Notes: generated by a model from the sequence alone, not told the origin. 64,000 nucleotides of DNA from Punctularia strigosozonata HHB-11173 SS5 (GCF_000264995.1 NW_006767437.1:1285946-1349945), one strand, 5' to 3'. Positions 11,902 through 24,636 are shown, numbered from the stretch's first letter. Made by a program: numbers and translations.

Positions 11902-13140
11902 ATGGCTGCGGGTGCTGTCCAACGGTATCTGAGTAAAGTGGCGTCGTGGTTGCGCATCCCAGCCGCGACCGTCGTACCCCCGCCGAAGGTTGACTTCTCC
12001 AGGTTGTTGGAAGATAGGACGAAGACGCCCGTGTCGTTGCAGGAGTACCACGATTATCTGGTCACCCGAGAATATGGGGCTGAGGTATGACATACTTTTT
12101 GATGCTACGATCACCCATGCATAATACTGACCCATGATGTAGTCGCTTGATTTCTGGCTTGCCGTCGAGCACCTGAAGACGGGCTCATCCTCAACGCCAT
12201 CAACCCCTACGAGCCCCGGGATGTGTATGACACCTGCCAACTCGTCCAAGGCGATCATCCTCTCACTTTCCCCTCATGTCCTGGACTTCAACCACGAGAG
12301 TACTATCACCGTTGACTCCGACGTCTCTACGGCTCTTCATCCCAAGTATGACGACCTGACGTCGGTTGCGAGTGCCGTCGATTCGATCATATCTCGCTTC
12401 ATCGCGTACAACTCCCCAGAGGAGATCAATATCGACGCTACAGTCCGGAACGATGTACGTCTTCCTCTCCTCCCCTACACATCCTATTTTCACATTGATC
12501 CCCGCGCATCTCGCAGATACTGGACGCATACTGCGCAAACACTCTCACTCCTGCCACATTCGGCACCGCGCAGCGGAATTGCTACGAGCTTATGCTCTTC
12601 AACTCATTTCCGCGCTTCCTCGCGTCCGAGCGCGTGGTCGGCAACATTGGCCGCGATGAGTTGCTGGGCCGCAAGCTCGAGCTTGCGCTGATGACGTTCG
12701 GCACTGTTGCGCTCATCGTGTGCGCGTTTACAGTACCCGGATTTCCGCGCCGATATAGGTGGGTGTTGCTCTTGACTTCTGGATGGATGTGTCTAGCGGT
12801 GAGTGATCATCGTTTAGGACGATGAAACGTATCTTGACGGGCGTTTCATCGCAGTGCTTCCAAATTGCAGCCAACTTCTGCATCGTCTATGGCTTGCTAC
12901 GCCGTGCGCGTTGGTTCGGCGTCGGGCTTTACGGTTTCCGAAAACCACGGGACAACTCGTACGCGCCACGCTTTCTTTTCTCTCGTGGGACAAGACTCAT
13001 GCTGTATACTCAGATACATCGAAGAGCCGTGCGTTCGCACAACCCATCTCTATCGCACCTTGGTGTTCCTTGGTATCTCGCTATGCTTCGGCACTGCTTT
13101 CGCTGGCATCATTTACGCTATACCGGCGAACCTGCATTAA
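11902..13140 (+). CDS. RGS-domain membrane protein, Rax1-like
   Basis: Exon 1 (11902-12084) reads MAAGAVQRYLSKVASWLRIP and ends in SLQEYHDYLVTREYGAE, the start of an RGS-type helical bundle. Exon 2 from 12143 continues SLDFWLAVEHLKTG. After a variable Ser/Thr/Pro loop the bundle resumes with ILDAYCANTLTPATFGTAQR and YELMLFNSFPRFLASE. Hydrophobic segments follow (LALMTFGTVALIVCAFTVPG, then further ones), and the last exon ends LCFGTAFAGIIYAIPANLH. A split RGS domain followed by about three TM segments is the layout of Rax1, a protein of polar-site/bud-site marking that works with Rax2. RGS domains in general act on G-alpha subunits. The exon structure between 12760 and 13020 is uncertain. The Rax1 identity is inferred from layout; other RGS-TM proteins are the alternative. 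Confidence 0.7.
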
Positions 13141-13443
13141 ATCATTTTTCTTTGTATCAACGGCGCTCTCTCTGCGTTCGATGATGTATCATATCACTTC
13201 GCAGGCCACATAATCTATGTAATCCATTAATTTGTAGAAATGACTGTGCAATGTGATGTGACGATCGCAAGTCGTTATATGCGCGTGTGTCGAAGGCTTA
13301 ATACGCTCAATGGTGAACTTATTAGTTTTCATGGGCCGCCTGATGCCCCGCGGGCGCAGAGACGCTCATGCGATATGTGCTTTTCAGCTGCATGGATTAT
13401 GCTTGTGCCAACGTATCATATACATCGTCAGTGCAAGGTCCTT

Positions 13444-15629
13444 CTACTCGTCCATCTCCCCTGCGGTGATGACATCATCTTTAGGGAAGACGATCTAATC
13501 AGTCCACTTAGCATGTTTGTGATTGGAAGAATGCTCACCGATCTTCAGCACAGCGCGCACTAACTGGGTCGCGAGCAGGTACTGCTGCCTCTTCGAGATC
13601 AGAGGGTCGTACACGAATTGCTTTTTCATGTCTGCGTAAAATAGAATTCAGCACAGGCCGACCCTAGTTAGGACGTAAGTAGTGACACACCGTTCTCGCC
13701 GCTGCCGACGCAGTCCACGCCAAGGTTGGGTGAGCCTTCCTTCACCTGCCTGCTCTTAATCTCCGCCAGCGTCTCGATGGGGGACAGTCCGCTATTCTCG
13801 GCCAGCGCGAGCGGGATAGAGTCCAACGCGGACGCGAATGCGCGCATGGCGTACTGCTCGATTGTCGGGATCTACGTGTGTTACAACCTCAGCTTGATGA
13901 ACCATGCAAAGTGCAGGGATGGGGGCGTACCTCGTCAGCGGCCTTGCCGACAGCAAGCGAACAGCTGATGTCCGCAGCACCACCACCGTAGACGACGCGG
14001 TTATCGACGACCATGTTACGCACGGCACAGATTGCGTCGTGAAGCGCCCGCTTTGCCTCGTCTACGATCTATAAGACGAGATGTCAGAAACATCGCGCCG
14101 GAAGGGTGGAATTGCGCATACCATCTTATTGCTACCCCGCACGAAGATCGTGACGGTCCGCGAGTTGGCGCACTCCTCGATGACGAGCATCTTGTCGCGG
14201 GTGGTGCCAAAGGTGACTTCGCGGACAAGGCCGGCGCGGCCGAGCTTTTGCGCTGTGAGGTCCTCGAACCTCGGAACGATCCGACCTTGCGTGGCAATCG
14301 CGATGAGCTGGGTTCGAGCAAGTCAGATGGCAGATTGCGGGCGAGGGGGATTGAGTCTACCTCGATCTCAGGTCCGCCGACCCATCGCACCGCCGGCAAC
14401 TCGTTCTGCATCAAGAGGTGGTTCGCCTCGTCGTCGAAGCCCCACTGGCATATAACAAGGTTCGCGCCGGTGTCCTTGACCATCTTGATCATGTCCTGGA
14501 ACTTGGTTTTCTCGTACTCGCGCAGCTTCTTGTACTCCTCCACGCTCGTGATATCGAGCTTGTGCTTCGTCTTCGGGCGCGGGGGCTCGAACGGGCAGGT
14601 GAGGATAGCGAGCTTGGCGTCGCGGACAACCGACGGCATCTGCGGGTGGGACATGTCCTTGTCGACGAGCACGCCCCGGATGAGTGACGTGTCCGCGAGC
14701 GAGCCGCCGACCTTGCCCTCGACCTTGATCATGTCGAATGGCACGTCTTTCCGCTCGAGGTCGGCGACGGCGAGCACGGCGTCGACGGCGATTTGCGCGA
14801 ACTGATCATGCTCTTTGGATACACTATGGGGTTTGCTGCCGTCAGAAGAGAGGCTGCTAGAGAAACAGGGAGCGCAGACATTTTACTGCCGAGACTGGTC
14901 TTGGCGGTCTTGAAGAGGTTGGACGTCTCCGTTTTTGAGTACTCGATCTTGTCGGCGATCGTATCCAAGTGCTTCACCGCCGCGGAGCAGGCCTTGTCGA
15001 AACCATCTGCTATTCGTATAGGATGGATGCCGCGATCGAGAAGAGTTTCGCTCTGCTCTAAGAGCGCGCCGGCCAAAACTGACGTGCGCGTGTTCAGAGG
15101 GTGAAAATGGACCCTCCGGGAGGTACTCACCGACGACGCCTGTTGTACCGTCCCCGATCTCCTCGTCTTGACTCTTGCTAAGTTGTACAAGGAGTTTCGC
15201 GATCTGGTGTTCGACTTCCATCTGTCCGAGGATAGTCGCCCCATCGTTCGTTACCGTGATGTCCCCATCGGGTGAGATGAGGATTTTATCCAATCCTACA
15301 ACCGATCCACCGTATTAGTACAGACATGGGATCATAATGTTACTAATGGCATGCCTCTTGGTCCCAGGGATGTCCTTATTATGTTAGCGACTGTCCGTGC
15401 AGCAAGGATGTGCGACTAGCAAGGCGGTCAAAGCTCTGATCCGCGGCATGAATGCTTAGAAGGCGCACCTTGATAGCCTCTACACCATGGCTACGCGTCT
15501 TTTTCGCTTGTTCGCGTACGATGATAAACGGCCTTCCATACTGTGGAACCTATGAGCATTTTGTGTCCAGTACAACGGCAGATTCGGACGCACTTCGTCC
15601 GTCGCGTAAACCGCCTGAGGTTGAGCCAT
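13444..15629 (-). CDS. CCT5: T-complex protein 1 subunit epsilon (CCT5)
   Basis: This is a subunit of the cytosolic group II chaperonin TRiC/CCT, which folds actin, tubulin and WD-repeat proteins with ATP. The start at 15629 gives [12 protein letters not shown], spliced to [19 protein letters not shown]. The ATP-binding hallmarks [19 protein letters not shown] and [11 protein letters not shown] are present. Subunit-specific stretches are [51 protein letters not shown] and [11 protein letters not shown]. The last exon gives [19 protein letters not shown] with a stop at 13444-13446. The SPFEPPKPKTKHK-type loop is characteristic of the epsilon subunit. One intron (15296-15354) appears to use a GC donor. 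The gene is divergent from the PP2A gene, 258 bp apart. Confidence 0.95.
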
Positions 15630-15887
15630 TATTTTATCCTGAGAGACGATTCCTGGTCGACCCGACGTTCACGCTAAACAGCAGCACCTCCTCAAGCAGC
15701 AGTGAATTGCCTCGTGTATAGCAGCTGGACAAGCTACACAAAATTGGCCTGGAAGCTGCTGCAAAGCGGAATCGAAACAAGAAGAGAGAGCCACTTTCAG
15801 GCCGCGTGCCTCCCTCACATCATCGCCGCGCATCTCTTGCTCCCCTCCACCCCGCAGCACTCCCTCAACCCTTTCGCTCAGTCCACG
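15630..15887. promoter_or_regulatory. Shared divergent promoter of CCT5 and PP2A catalytic subunit
   Basis: The two start codons face away from each other across 258 bp, so both promoters and both 5' leaders must lie within or overlap this segment. No strong TATA box is evident, which fits constitutive housekeeping genes. Co-expression is an inference from spacing only. Confidence 0.6.
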
Positions 15888-17300
<1,413 letters not shown>

Positions 17301-17731
17301 CGACTGGCACGGACTACGGCGATGTTACATACAGGAAAGAAGTACTGTAAATACCCTCTTTACTGTTGCAGGGCGCGATTGTATATCTCTGCACCATTAC
17401 AGACAGGAAATGTGTTCTCTCGCGTTCAGCATATATTAGACCCATGCTCATGGGTCAGAACATTGAGCGCAATCATGCGAGCTGATCTCCGTTTGGGTGC
17501 GATTGCGTCATCTTGGCCGATGCCGAAGTGGTGTGAGTTCGTCACACCTAACCCTGCTCAATTGTGATCCTGAGCTTATAACTCGATTAATTACGGGGGC
17601 GATGATTTAATGTACATGGTTTTGTAGCAGTCAGGACACGGCATGGATGATGGACATATAAATCTGTTCCAGAGTTAGCGATCTCGAAGACCATATACCG
17701 GCGGAAAACGAATGCGTACACATTATTGATT
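17301..17731. other. Convergent 3' region
   Basis: This lies between the stops of the PP2A gene (+) and the small mitochondrial-type gene (-). It should hold both 3' UTRs. No gene is seen. Confidence 0.5.
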
Positions 17732-18461
17732 TCAGGCTTTGCTTTCCTCGATGATTTCCTCGGTGATGACATGCTTGGTCAGCGTCGCGCCGCCGCGCAC
17801 CTTGGGCACATCACCTGGCGTTTATTCTGTTAATGAGGGTGACACCAAGATGACGTTCGTGTTGTTCACGGTGCTCACCTTTGGCGGCAGGGGCACCGGC
17901 GAGAGGTCCCTCGATGGTGTCCTTCACGTACAACGCCTGAGCCGCATATAGTCAGCCAATGATAAATTACGTAGGGCTGTAGCGTCGATGGAATTACCTG
18001 GGAGGAGTCGGGACGCTCTTCAGCTATCTCCTCGTGGCGCCTCTTCACATACTCGACAGTCTTGGCTTGGAGATCTTGCGGGGAGCCGGGCGTTGCATCT
18101 GCCTGTTACAATGTGAACTTAGTTGTCGTCGACCGTAGGTAGTATGGAGCAAGTCACCTTCACCGCCGCCTCACTAGCACTGGCGAGGTTCTCGTTCCAG
18201 CCCGGCGCATGGTCGAGCGGAGCCGATGTGTGCTGCTTGCCGGCCAAGTTCCGTGCCTTTTCGCGTTCGAGAACCTGAAGGATAGAAGTCTCAATGTCGT
18301 ATCATGACGTGGTCATTTTGGGGACATACATCGGGGTCGTTGTCGTGTGTCGTGCTGCCTCCTCCGATGAACCGCGCGCCGCCCACTCGAGAGACAGCCG
18401 TGCCGGGTTTGCGGGTGACAGAGCGAACAGCGGTGCGTGCGGCGAGCGAGTACATGGTCAT
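17732..18461 (-). CDS. Small predicted mitochondrial protein, conserved in fungi, function unknown
   Basis: Five short exons join to a protein of about 164 residues. The start MTMYSLAARTAVRSVTRKPG is rich in Arg, Ala and Ser with no acid, a typical mitochondrial presequence, and RVGGARFIGGG gives a plausible processing region. The mature part is hydrophilic: VLEREKARNLAGKQHTSAPL, DHAPGWNENLASASEAAVKA, LQAKTVEYVKRRHEEIAEE, then ALYVKDTIEGPLAGAPAAK and a C-terminal KHVITEEIIEESKA. The HAPGWNExLAxxSEAxVKAD pattern recurs in fungal proteins of unknown function, as I recall, so it is probably a conserved lineage family. It has no catalytic motif. Targeting is inferred from composition. Confidence 0.72.
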
Positions 18462-18954
18462 GGTGGTCGTTGACTGAAGAAGAACAGAGAGCGATTTAGA
18501 CGGCTTTCGTGGAGGTGGAAGTAGACAAAATGGGACGTTCGTTGGCTTGCGGAGCGCCGGCGGGACGCGAGCTTGAGGTTAAAGAGGGGGAGGAGCCCCA
18601 ATGACGTCAGTCGACATAATGCGAACGAGGGATTGGCGGGAACGATGTGGCGACGGGCGTTGCCGAGGGGAGCGCTTGAATGAGCTATTTTTACATACAA
18701 GTTATCCTCAGAGGTTTGGTGCAACTTGATACTTGCTCGCACTTCGTCAGACGCAGATCGTTTCGCTCTCTAGATGACCGCGTGGTATTGCCACATATCG
18801 TGATGCCGACGGAGCCGGGGCAGATGATTCAAGTTGACTCATGACTGCGAATTCGGATCGGCAATCGGAGCAGCACGACTTGTCCATATAATATGTCTGG
18901 CACGAATGTCCCAACGAACATTGAGGACTTCTAGTACCCGACGACAACTCAACG
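18462..18954. promoter_or_regulatory. Divergent intergenic region
   Basis: This 493-bp segment separates the start codons of the mitochondrial-type gene (-) and the GNAT gene (+) and must contain both promoters. No TATA box stands out and no gene is evident. Confidence 0.45.
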
Positions 18955-19672
18955 ATGTCGACAAATTCCACAGCCCCTCGTCCTCCTTACGCTTTCTCCC
19001 TCGGTACAGACGACGAACTCGACGTATACGCCGGTGTGAACGCCGCCGCGTTCAACGGACCGGTGATCCACGCCCTTTTCCCCGGTCTAGCCACAGACCC
19101 GGAGGGCTACTACGCGTACCGCAAGGCGGCGAATCTAAAGGCTTTCAAGGACCCTAATCTTTACTGGGGAAAGGTGACCCGAACCGACACGGGCGAGGTC
19201 GTCGCGGTCGGGAGGTGGTCCTATCACGACGGGAAATATGCGCCAGAGCCGGCTAGCGCGGACGAGGGGCCGCAGCCGCAGTGGGAGGGGGCGAACGACG
19301 CGTTCTGTGAGCTGTTCTTTGGCACGTTGGATCGTCATCACCAGGCAAATGTCGGAGATCGACCACATTATGGTGAGCAACTCGTAACGTTGGCAACTTC
19401 CTTCCAGTTTATCGAATTGGCCGCGGTCAGTCCTCCAGATGCTTGGCACAAAACCTGAATACCAAGGTCGTGGCGCTATCTCACCCATCATCCGGCATGT
19501 GCTTGACGAAGCGAAGCGGAATAATTTGCCGACGTACATCGAAGCATCTCCGGCGGGTTTGCCAGTGTATAAACATTTTGGATGGAAGGAGTTGCCGAGC
19601 ATTATACGTATACCGCTTCCATCTGGAGAGACGGTCGAATTGGTGCCGATGCTGCGCGAAGCGGAATCGTAG
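18955..19672 (+). CDS. GNAT-family N-acetyltransferase
   Basis: This protein transfers an acetyl group from acetyl-CoA to an amine; the acceptor is unknown. Exon 1 starts MSTNSTAPRPPYAFSLGTDD and carries the N-terminal half with the long insertion VGRWSYHDGKYAPEPASADE. One intron (19373-19430, 58 nt) joins DRPHY to VLQMLGTKPEYQGRGA, which contains the acetyl-CoA pyrophosphate-binding signature Q-G-R-G-A of motif A. IIRHVLDEAKRNNLPTYIEA and AGLPVYKHFGWKELP follow, the usual motif B with a Tyr before the phenylalanine-glycine turn. The stop is at 19670-19672. At about 220 residues it matches the fungal single-domain GNAT group of unknown substrate. The gene is intact. Confidence 0.88.
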
Positions 19673-20031
19673 TGAACCTTATTATACAAACGGATCATCA
19701 ATGCTGCAATCATGTAAGATGGCGGTAGCAGAGCCTGATAAATCTTTCACGCTCATCCACGACCTGCAGAAGATACGGAAAACCAGGACGTGATATACTG
19801 GTCACAACATATGGATTCAACGGATACAAATGCGGGCTACACGTCCAAGCGTTGCTACTTGCATGCCTTTCAGTATAGTCACACAGAACGACTTGGAGCA
19901 TTCTGGATCACTTCGACGGCGGACCCGTGCATGGAATCTCCGATTGTGGGCATTCACCATCGAGGACCTTGGTACAACCGGAGCAGTGACTCGGCTGATG
20001 GAAATCGTGGTCAGACCCATTCAAGTGCATT

Positions 20032-20484
20032 TCACAGGTAAAGGAAGTCACTCACAAGCTCGACGGCAGCAAGCGAGGCCTCCGCGATGCAGTCCGCGCC
20101 TTGCGTGGCTGTTTTGATAGGGTCGGAATTTTGCGGATCCTCTGTGTAATACGGCATAGGGAAGTTAGCATGCTCATGCGCACGCAAACCAGGTAACTGC
20201 GCGCATACCAGCCGCTTCGTTGATGTCGTTCAAAGCTTCAATGCAGGTGGTGATCTGCAGAGGGAGCTCCGCAAGGGACACGATACATTCTGGAGATTCT
20301 CGGTCAACACGCCAGTCACGAGCAGAGGTATCGGGAAGAGGGTTGCCACCGGCTTACCCGTGAACTCGCATTCGTCTGCGCGAAGGGACAACGCAGACCG
20401 AGGCTTGCGCTGAACCGCGCTTGCGGCGGAAAGCTCGACAAGTGCGACCAGGGTGAGGAATGCCAAGGAGATGAAAGATTTCAT
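20032..20484 (-). CDS. Small secreted cysteine-containing protein
   Basis: The start at 20484 gives a clear signal peptide, MKSFISLAFLTLVALVELSA, followed by ASAVQRKPR, a possible dibasic processing site. Exon 1 continues to RADECEFT. An intron near 20297-20355 joins to ESPECIVSLAELPLQITTCI and then EALNDINEAA. A second intron leads to DPQNSDPIKTATQGADCIAE and ASLAAVEL. If the last donor is not used, the frame ends VSDFLYL with a stop at 20032. The mature protein would be about 95 residues with four cysteines. The helical acidic pattern resembles small secreted fungal proteins such as the hydrophobic-surface-binding group, but I cannot assign it. The 3' end is uncertain. Confidence 0.62.
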
Positions 20485-20533
20485 GCTTGTTGCGACGGGT
20501 GTCAGATGATCCGTAGACGAGCGATGTTGTGAA

Positions 20534-21352
20534 CCTGGAGATGGCCCTGAGGTATGCAATGGCTGAAGCTGAGGCCTTTTATATGTCGAGTATGCCGATT
20601 GCTTGTTGGGGTTGGGTTTCTGATTGTGCCGCACTTCGACGAGCCACGATTGTCGGCGTAATCCAAAGCTCCTTGGGGCAAGTCCATCCTGAAAGGAGTC
20701 AAAGAGGGAGTTCAAAATGATCGGACAAGAGACAAGTATACCGGATCCTCTTCGATTTGCGAAGGCTGTGCGCGGACGGGGACGCTTGGGACGGAGCAGG
20801 GCCTCCGCCGAGCATCATTCCCGTGCATATCACTCGGCAGCCATGACAGACGTGAGTATGAAACAGCACGTTGTAGCAGGGTGAATGGCTATCTTCGCAC
20901 TGTGGAGGCTGCATGGGGTATGAAGCGTACTTCTATCATTGTCTTTCCGTGCCATCGGCGAGTTCTGTACTTTCACGTTTCTTGGAATCGCTCCTTCGGA
21001 ACATCCGCGAGTGGCATGAATGCGGATGTGATCATTTCAATGCGAAGTCTGCGTTGGACCATCTATCAACGAAGGTCTGTAGCTTGTAATGATAATTATG
21101 ACTTACTGGGGATCGTGCACCGCTTGTGATAGAAGCACGATGAGGAAGACAAAACGCAATAAAAGCTGCTGAGATGCAGCTTCCAATGTCACAAGCCGGC
21201 TGTGGGCTTTCGATCCTGTACCATCGCGCCCGAAATTTTGGCCTGCTTCAGATATTCTGCAAGCGGGGTTCGTAGCAGATATCCGCATAACACGTGCGGA
21301 GAGGTTGGTGGTTCATATACATATCAAGGACACTGTCTCTTTTCGAGGATGA
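20534..21352. repeat. 819-bp segment, first copy (left of the N run)
   Basis: This segment recurs without visible difference at 21675-22493, an offset of exactly 1,141 bases. It begins cctggagatggccctgagg and ends tttcgaggatga directly at the first N. It contains the promoter of the small secreted protein and otherwise only short open frames. The pattern is what two overlapping contigs give when a scaffolder places them side by side. Confidence 0.95.
20577..20585 (-). promoter_or_regulatory. TATA box of the small secreted protein gene
   Basis: Read on the minus strand, the sequence is tataaaagg, about 93 bases upstream of the ATG at 20484. It lies in the segment that is repeated beyond the N run, so a second copy of the promoter appears at 21718-21726 without its gene. 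Confidence 0.6.
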
Positions 21353-21674
21353 NNNNNNNNNNNNNNNNNNNNNNNNNNNNNNNNNNNNNNNNNNNNNNNN
21401 NNNNNNNNNNNNNNNNNNNNNNNNNNNNNNNNNNNNNNNNNNNNNNNNNNNNNNNNNNNNNNNNNNNNNNNNNNNNNNNNNNNNNNNNNNNNNNNNNNNN
21501 NNNNNNNNNNNNNNNNNNNNNNNNNNNNNNNNNNNNNNNNNNNNNNNNNNNNNNNNNNNNNNNNNNNNNNNNNNNNNNNNNNNNNNNNNNNNNNNNNNNN
21601 NNNNNNNNNNNNNNNNNNNNNNNNNNNNNNNNNNNNNNNNNNNNNNNNNNNNNNNNNNNNNNNNNNNNNNNNNN
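21353..21674. other. Assembly gap (322 N)
   Basis: This is a run of unknown bases. Open frames that read through it are artefacts of translating N as X. Because both flanks are the same 819-bp sequence, the gap probably has no real length. Confidence 0.98.
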
Positions 21675-22493
21675 CCTGGAGATGGCCCTGAGGTATGCAA
21701 TGGCTGAAGCTGAGGCCTTTTATATGTCGAGTATGCCGATTGCTTGTTGGGGTTGGGTTTCTGATTGTGCCGCACTTCGACGAGCCACGATTGTCGGCGT
21801 AATCCAAAGCTCCTTGGGGCAAGTCCATCCTGAAAGGAGTCAAAGAGGGAGTTCAAAATGATCGGACAAGAGACAAGTATACCGGATCCTCTTCGATTTG
21901 CGAAGGCTGTGCGCGGACGGGGACGCTTGGGACGGAGCAGGGCCTCCGCCGAGCATCATTCCCGTGCATATCACTCGGCAGCCATGACAGACGTGAGTAT
22001 GAAACAGCACGTTGTAGCAGGGTGAATGGCTATCTTCGCACTGTGGAGGCTGCATGGGGTATGAAGCGTACTTCTATCATTGTCTTTCCGTGCCATCGGC
22101 GAGTTCTGTACTTTCACGTTTCTTGGAATCGCTCCTTCGGAACATCCGCGAGTGGCATGAATGCGGATGTGATCATTTCAATGCGAAGTCTGCGTTGGAC
22201 CATCTATCAACGAAGGTCTGTAGCTTGTAATGATAATTATGACTTACTGGGGATCGTGCACCGCTTGTGATAGAAGCACGATGAGGAAGACAAAACGCAA
22301 TAAAAGCTGCTGAGATGCAGCTTCCAATGTCACAAGCCGGCTGTGGGCTTTCGATCCTGTACCATCGCGCCCGAAATTTTGGCCTGCTTCAGATATTCTG
22401 CAAGCGGGGTTCGTAGCAGATATCCGCATAACACGTGCGGAGAGGTTGGTGGTTCATATACATATCAAGGACACTGTCTCTTTTCGAGGATGA
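21675..22493. repeat. 819-bp segment, second copy (right of the N run)
   Basis: This is identical by eye to 20534-21352. After 22493 the sequence continues into unique DNA leading to the 3' end of the SERINC gene, whereas the first copy stops at the gap. It therefore supplies the true continuation of the left contig. Confidence 0.95.
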
Positions 22494-22667
22494 CGGGGCT
22501 GATGAGGGAAATTCGTTTTGCCGAAATAATGCTCCCTCCAGGTTAGACTGTTGGAATTAACATACTACACGTACAATATCATACAAATGTCCATGATTAA
22601 AGGTCGCCGAACCTAGAGTGCAGATTCCTGTCAGCAAAGATGAGAGCCGATATTACCACACCCAAGC

Positions 22668-24531
22668 TCACCTATCGGGCATGACGACGGGTGCAATCAG
22701 GCTCCAGATGTACAGTAGCATGCATACCCAGCTCGACACCACACGCATCCACATCGCTGTTTCCGATCGACCAATGTAGACGTCTTGGTCGGGGTCTTTC
22801 TTGTCTTCCTTCACGACGTTCCTGGAGAAAAGTGATGAATATAACGAGATTCACAGAAACAGCTGTGGCGCAAGACTTACCAATCGGTGAGGAGCATGGC
22901 CACATACATGGCCGCTATTGCGAAGATGACATGGAACCAGGCATACTGTACCCAGCCGATTGAGATCATAATCCAGAGAGAAGGCCTGATATACGGACAT
23001 TGTAGCGGGTTCCCGAACGTTCATCATCACGAAGTTCGCCGACAACCCCTTCATCATCGTCCTCGTCTTCTTCTTCCTCCAGCGCAGAAGCAGGAATGGC
23101 TCTAGTTCGTTTGGTCAGCAACTGGGCATCCACGTGCAAGCCGAAAACTTACCCCGCTTCCACGGCTGCAAGTAGGGCTTGGTAGCGTGGGTTCTCCGTT
23201 CGACTCGGTTGTGTGTTCACCACACCCATCTCCGAATGATGAAGCACGTCATCGTCATGCGGGAGCTGCACGGCGCCGTAATCCCGCCTCTTCCCTACCA
23301 GCGCGCGGCTCTGAGTCGCAGCCCTCGTGGTTGAGTACGCGATCGCAAGGAACGTGAAGGCCGCCCCCAGGACGACGGTAGTCGTACCTGTTCCACCTCG
23401 GAGCGGGTTGCAGCTCTCGTGCCGGTGGTTACCTATAGCGGACATGATGAGGTAGGTGCAGTACGCGGCGACCATGCCGGACTGGGCGAGGCCGGAACGC
23501 GGATTGGCTTCCTGCACGCGCGGGTGGATGCATAGTGCGGTGATGATGACGCACAGCGCGAGATTCGTGGAGATGAAGAACTGGTTGAGGCCGCAGCCAG
23601 ACTTGGCGAAGAAGCCGTAGAGGACGCCGGTGAGCGCGATCGTGCCCACGTATGCGCCGGCAGTCGTGCCGATCAGTATCCATTGCCAGAGGCCCGAGTC
23701 GGAGTTTTCCCAGTTCTGGAGGCATGTCTCGGTCCAGGAGTGGGCGAAGTCGACGAGCAGGACGAGGCCGAGGAGGATGAAGAGCGTGGCGCCGATGAGG
23801 GCGATGTAGTTCCCCCAGAACATGAAGAAACCATTCGGGATGAAGAACGAGACGACGACCAGAACTAACCAAAGCAGGACCTTCGGGCCCCACCAACTGT
23901 GTGCATATCGTCAGGTTCAGCAACAGCCAAAGTGCACGTAATACCCACCCGTTCTGGATAGCAGCCCGTTTGTCCTTCGTATCCTTCACGCCAATCAATG
24001 ACAGCCCGACAAGGAAGTGAAACAGCGCCAGAGAAAAGCAAATGCGGTGGACCTGTCAAGGGGACATAAGCAAGAGCGGCAGTATGTCCCGTATGCGAAG
24101 CGTACCGCGAGCACTCCATAGCACTTGCCACCCTCGCAATCCATCTTGATATAGTCGTAGCTCCATTTCCGAATGAGGTCAATAGCAATCCGCGTCTTCA
24201 TGAACCACGCCAGCATGGAGTTCAACGCAAAGATCAGCTGCAGCGTTCCGTATCGATTCAGTGGGTGTCCAAACTCGAGTTGGAGGAGGGATCTCACAGC
24301 GAAGGCAACACGGGTTGCAATGGAGCTATTGCAGTTGCAACTCTTTGTGAACATCGACGCTGGACGTCAGGCAAGTCCATCAATACCAGCTTCAGACGCT
24401 TGCACCAGCCCAAAGGCCACGGAATCCTGCTCACCGGCGGTCGACGTAAAACAGAATGCAACACCCGCGAGGCATGATGAACCCACAGTTCCTAGCACCC
24501 CGGCGAAGGGTAGCGAAATCAGAGCCCCCAT
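22668..24531 (-). CDS. Serine incorporator / TMS membrane protein
   Basis: This is a polytopic membrane protein of the SERINC/TMS1 family, found in ER, vacuole and plasma membranes and linked to lipid handling. The start MGALISLPFAGVLGTVGSSC matches the family N-terminus. The rest follows in order: SCNCNSSIATRVAFA, NSMLAWFMKTRIAIDLIRKW, the loop DCEGGKCYGVLAVHRICFSL, GVKDTKDKRAAIQNGWWGPK, SFFIPNGFFMFWGNYIAL, a central run of TM helices, and SGLAQSGMVAAYCTYLIMSA. An acidic cytoplasmic loop EEEEDEDDDEG precedes the last helices WFHVIFAIAAMYVAMLLTDW and SLIAPVVMPDR. The stop is at 22668-22670. Introns are short and the gene is intact. About ten helices are expected. Confidence 0.95.
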
Positions 24532-24636
24532 GTCTGGTACAGTGGTTGAACGAGAACTAGAGTGAGGTCGAGAGACAGCCCGCAGGGGCTTGCAAGCGAC
24601 AGACTGCGGCACGTGCTAAGTTCCGGGTCTAAGCTA

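Noticed and set aside
14032-14805. 257-codon plus-strand open frame
   Set aside because: Antisense shadow of conserved CCT5 exons.
21202-21861. Open frames of 137-219 codons spanning the gap
   Set aside because: They consist mainly of N translated as X and have no biological meaning.
20699-22429. Paired identical open frames (for example 71, 82 and 61 codons) on both sides of the N run, as tandem genes
   Set aside because: They are the same sequence seen twice because of the contig overlap, and none has a motif.
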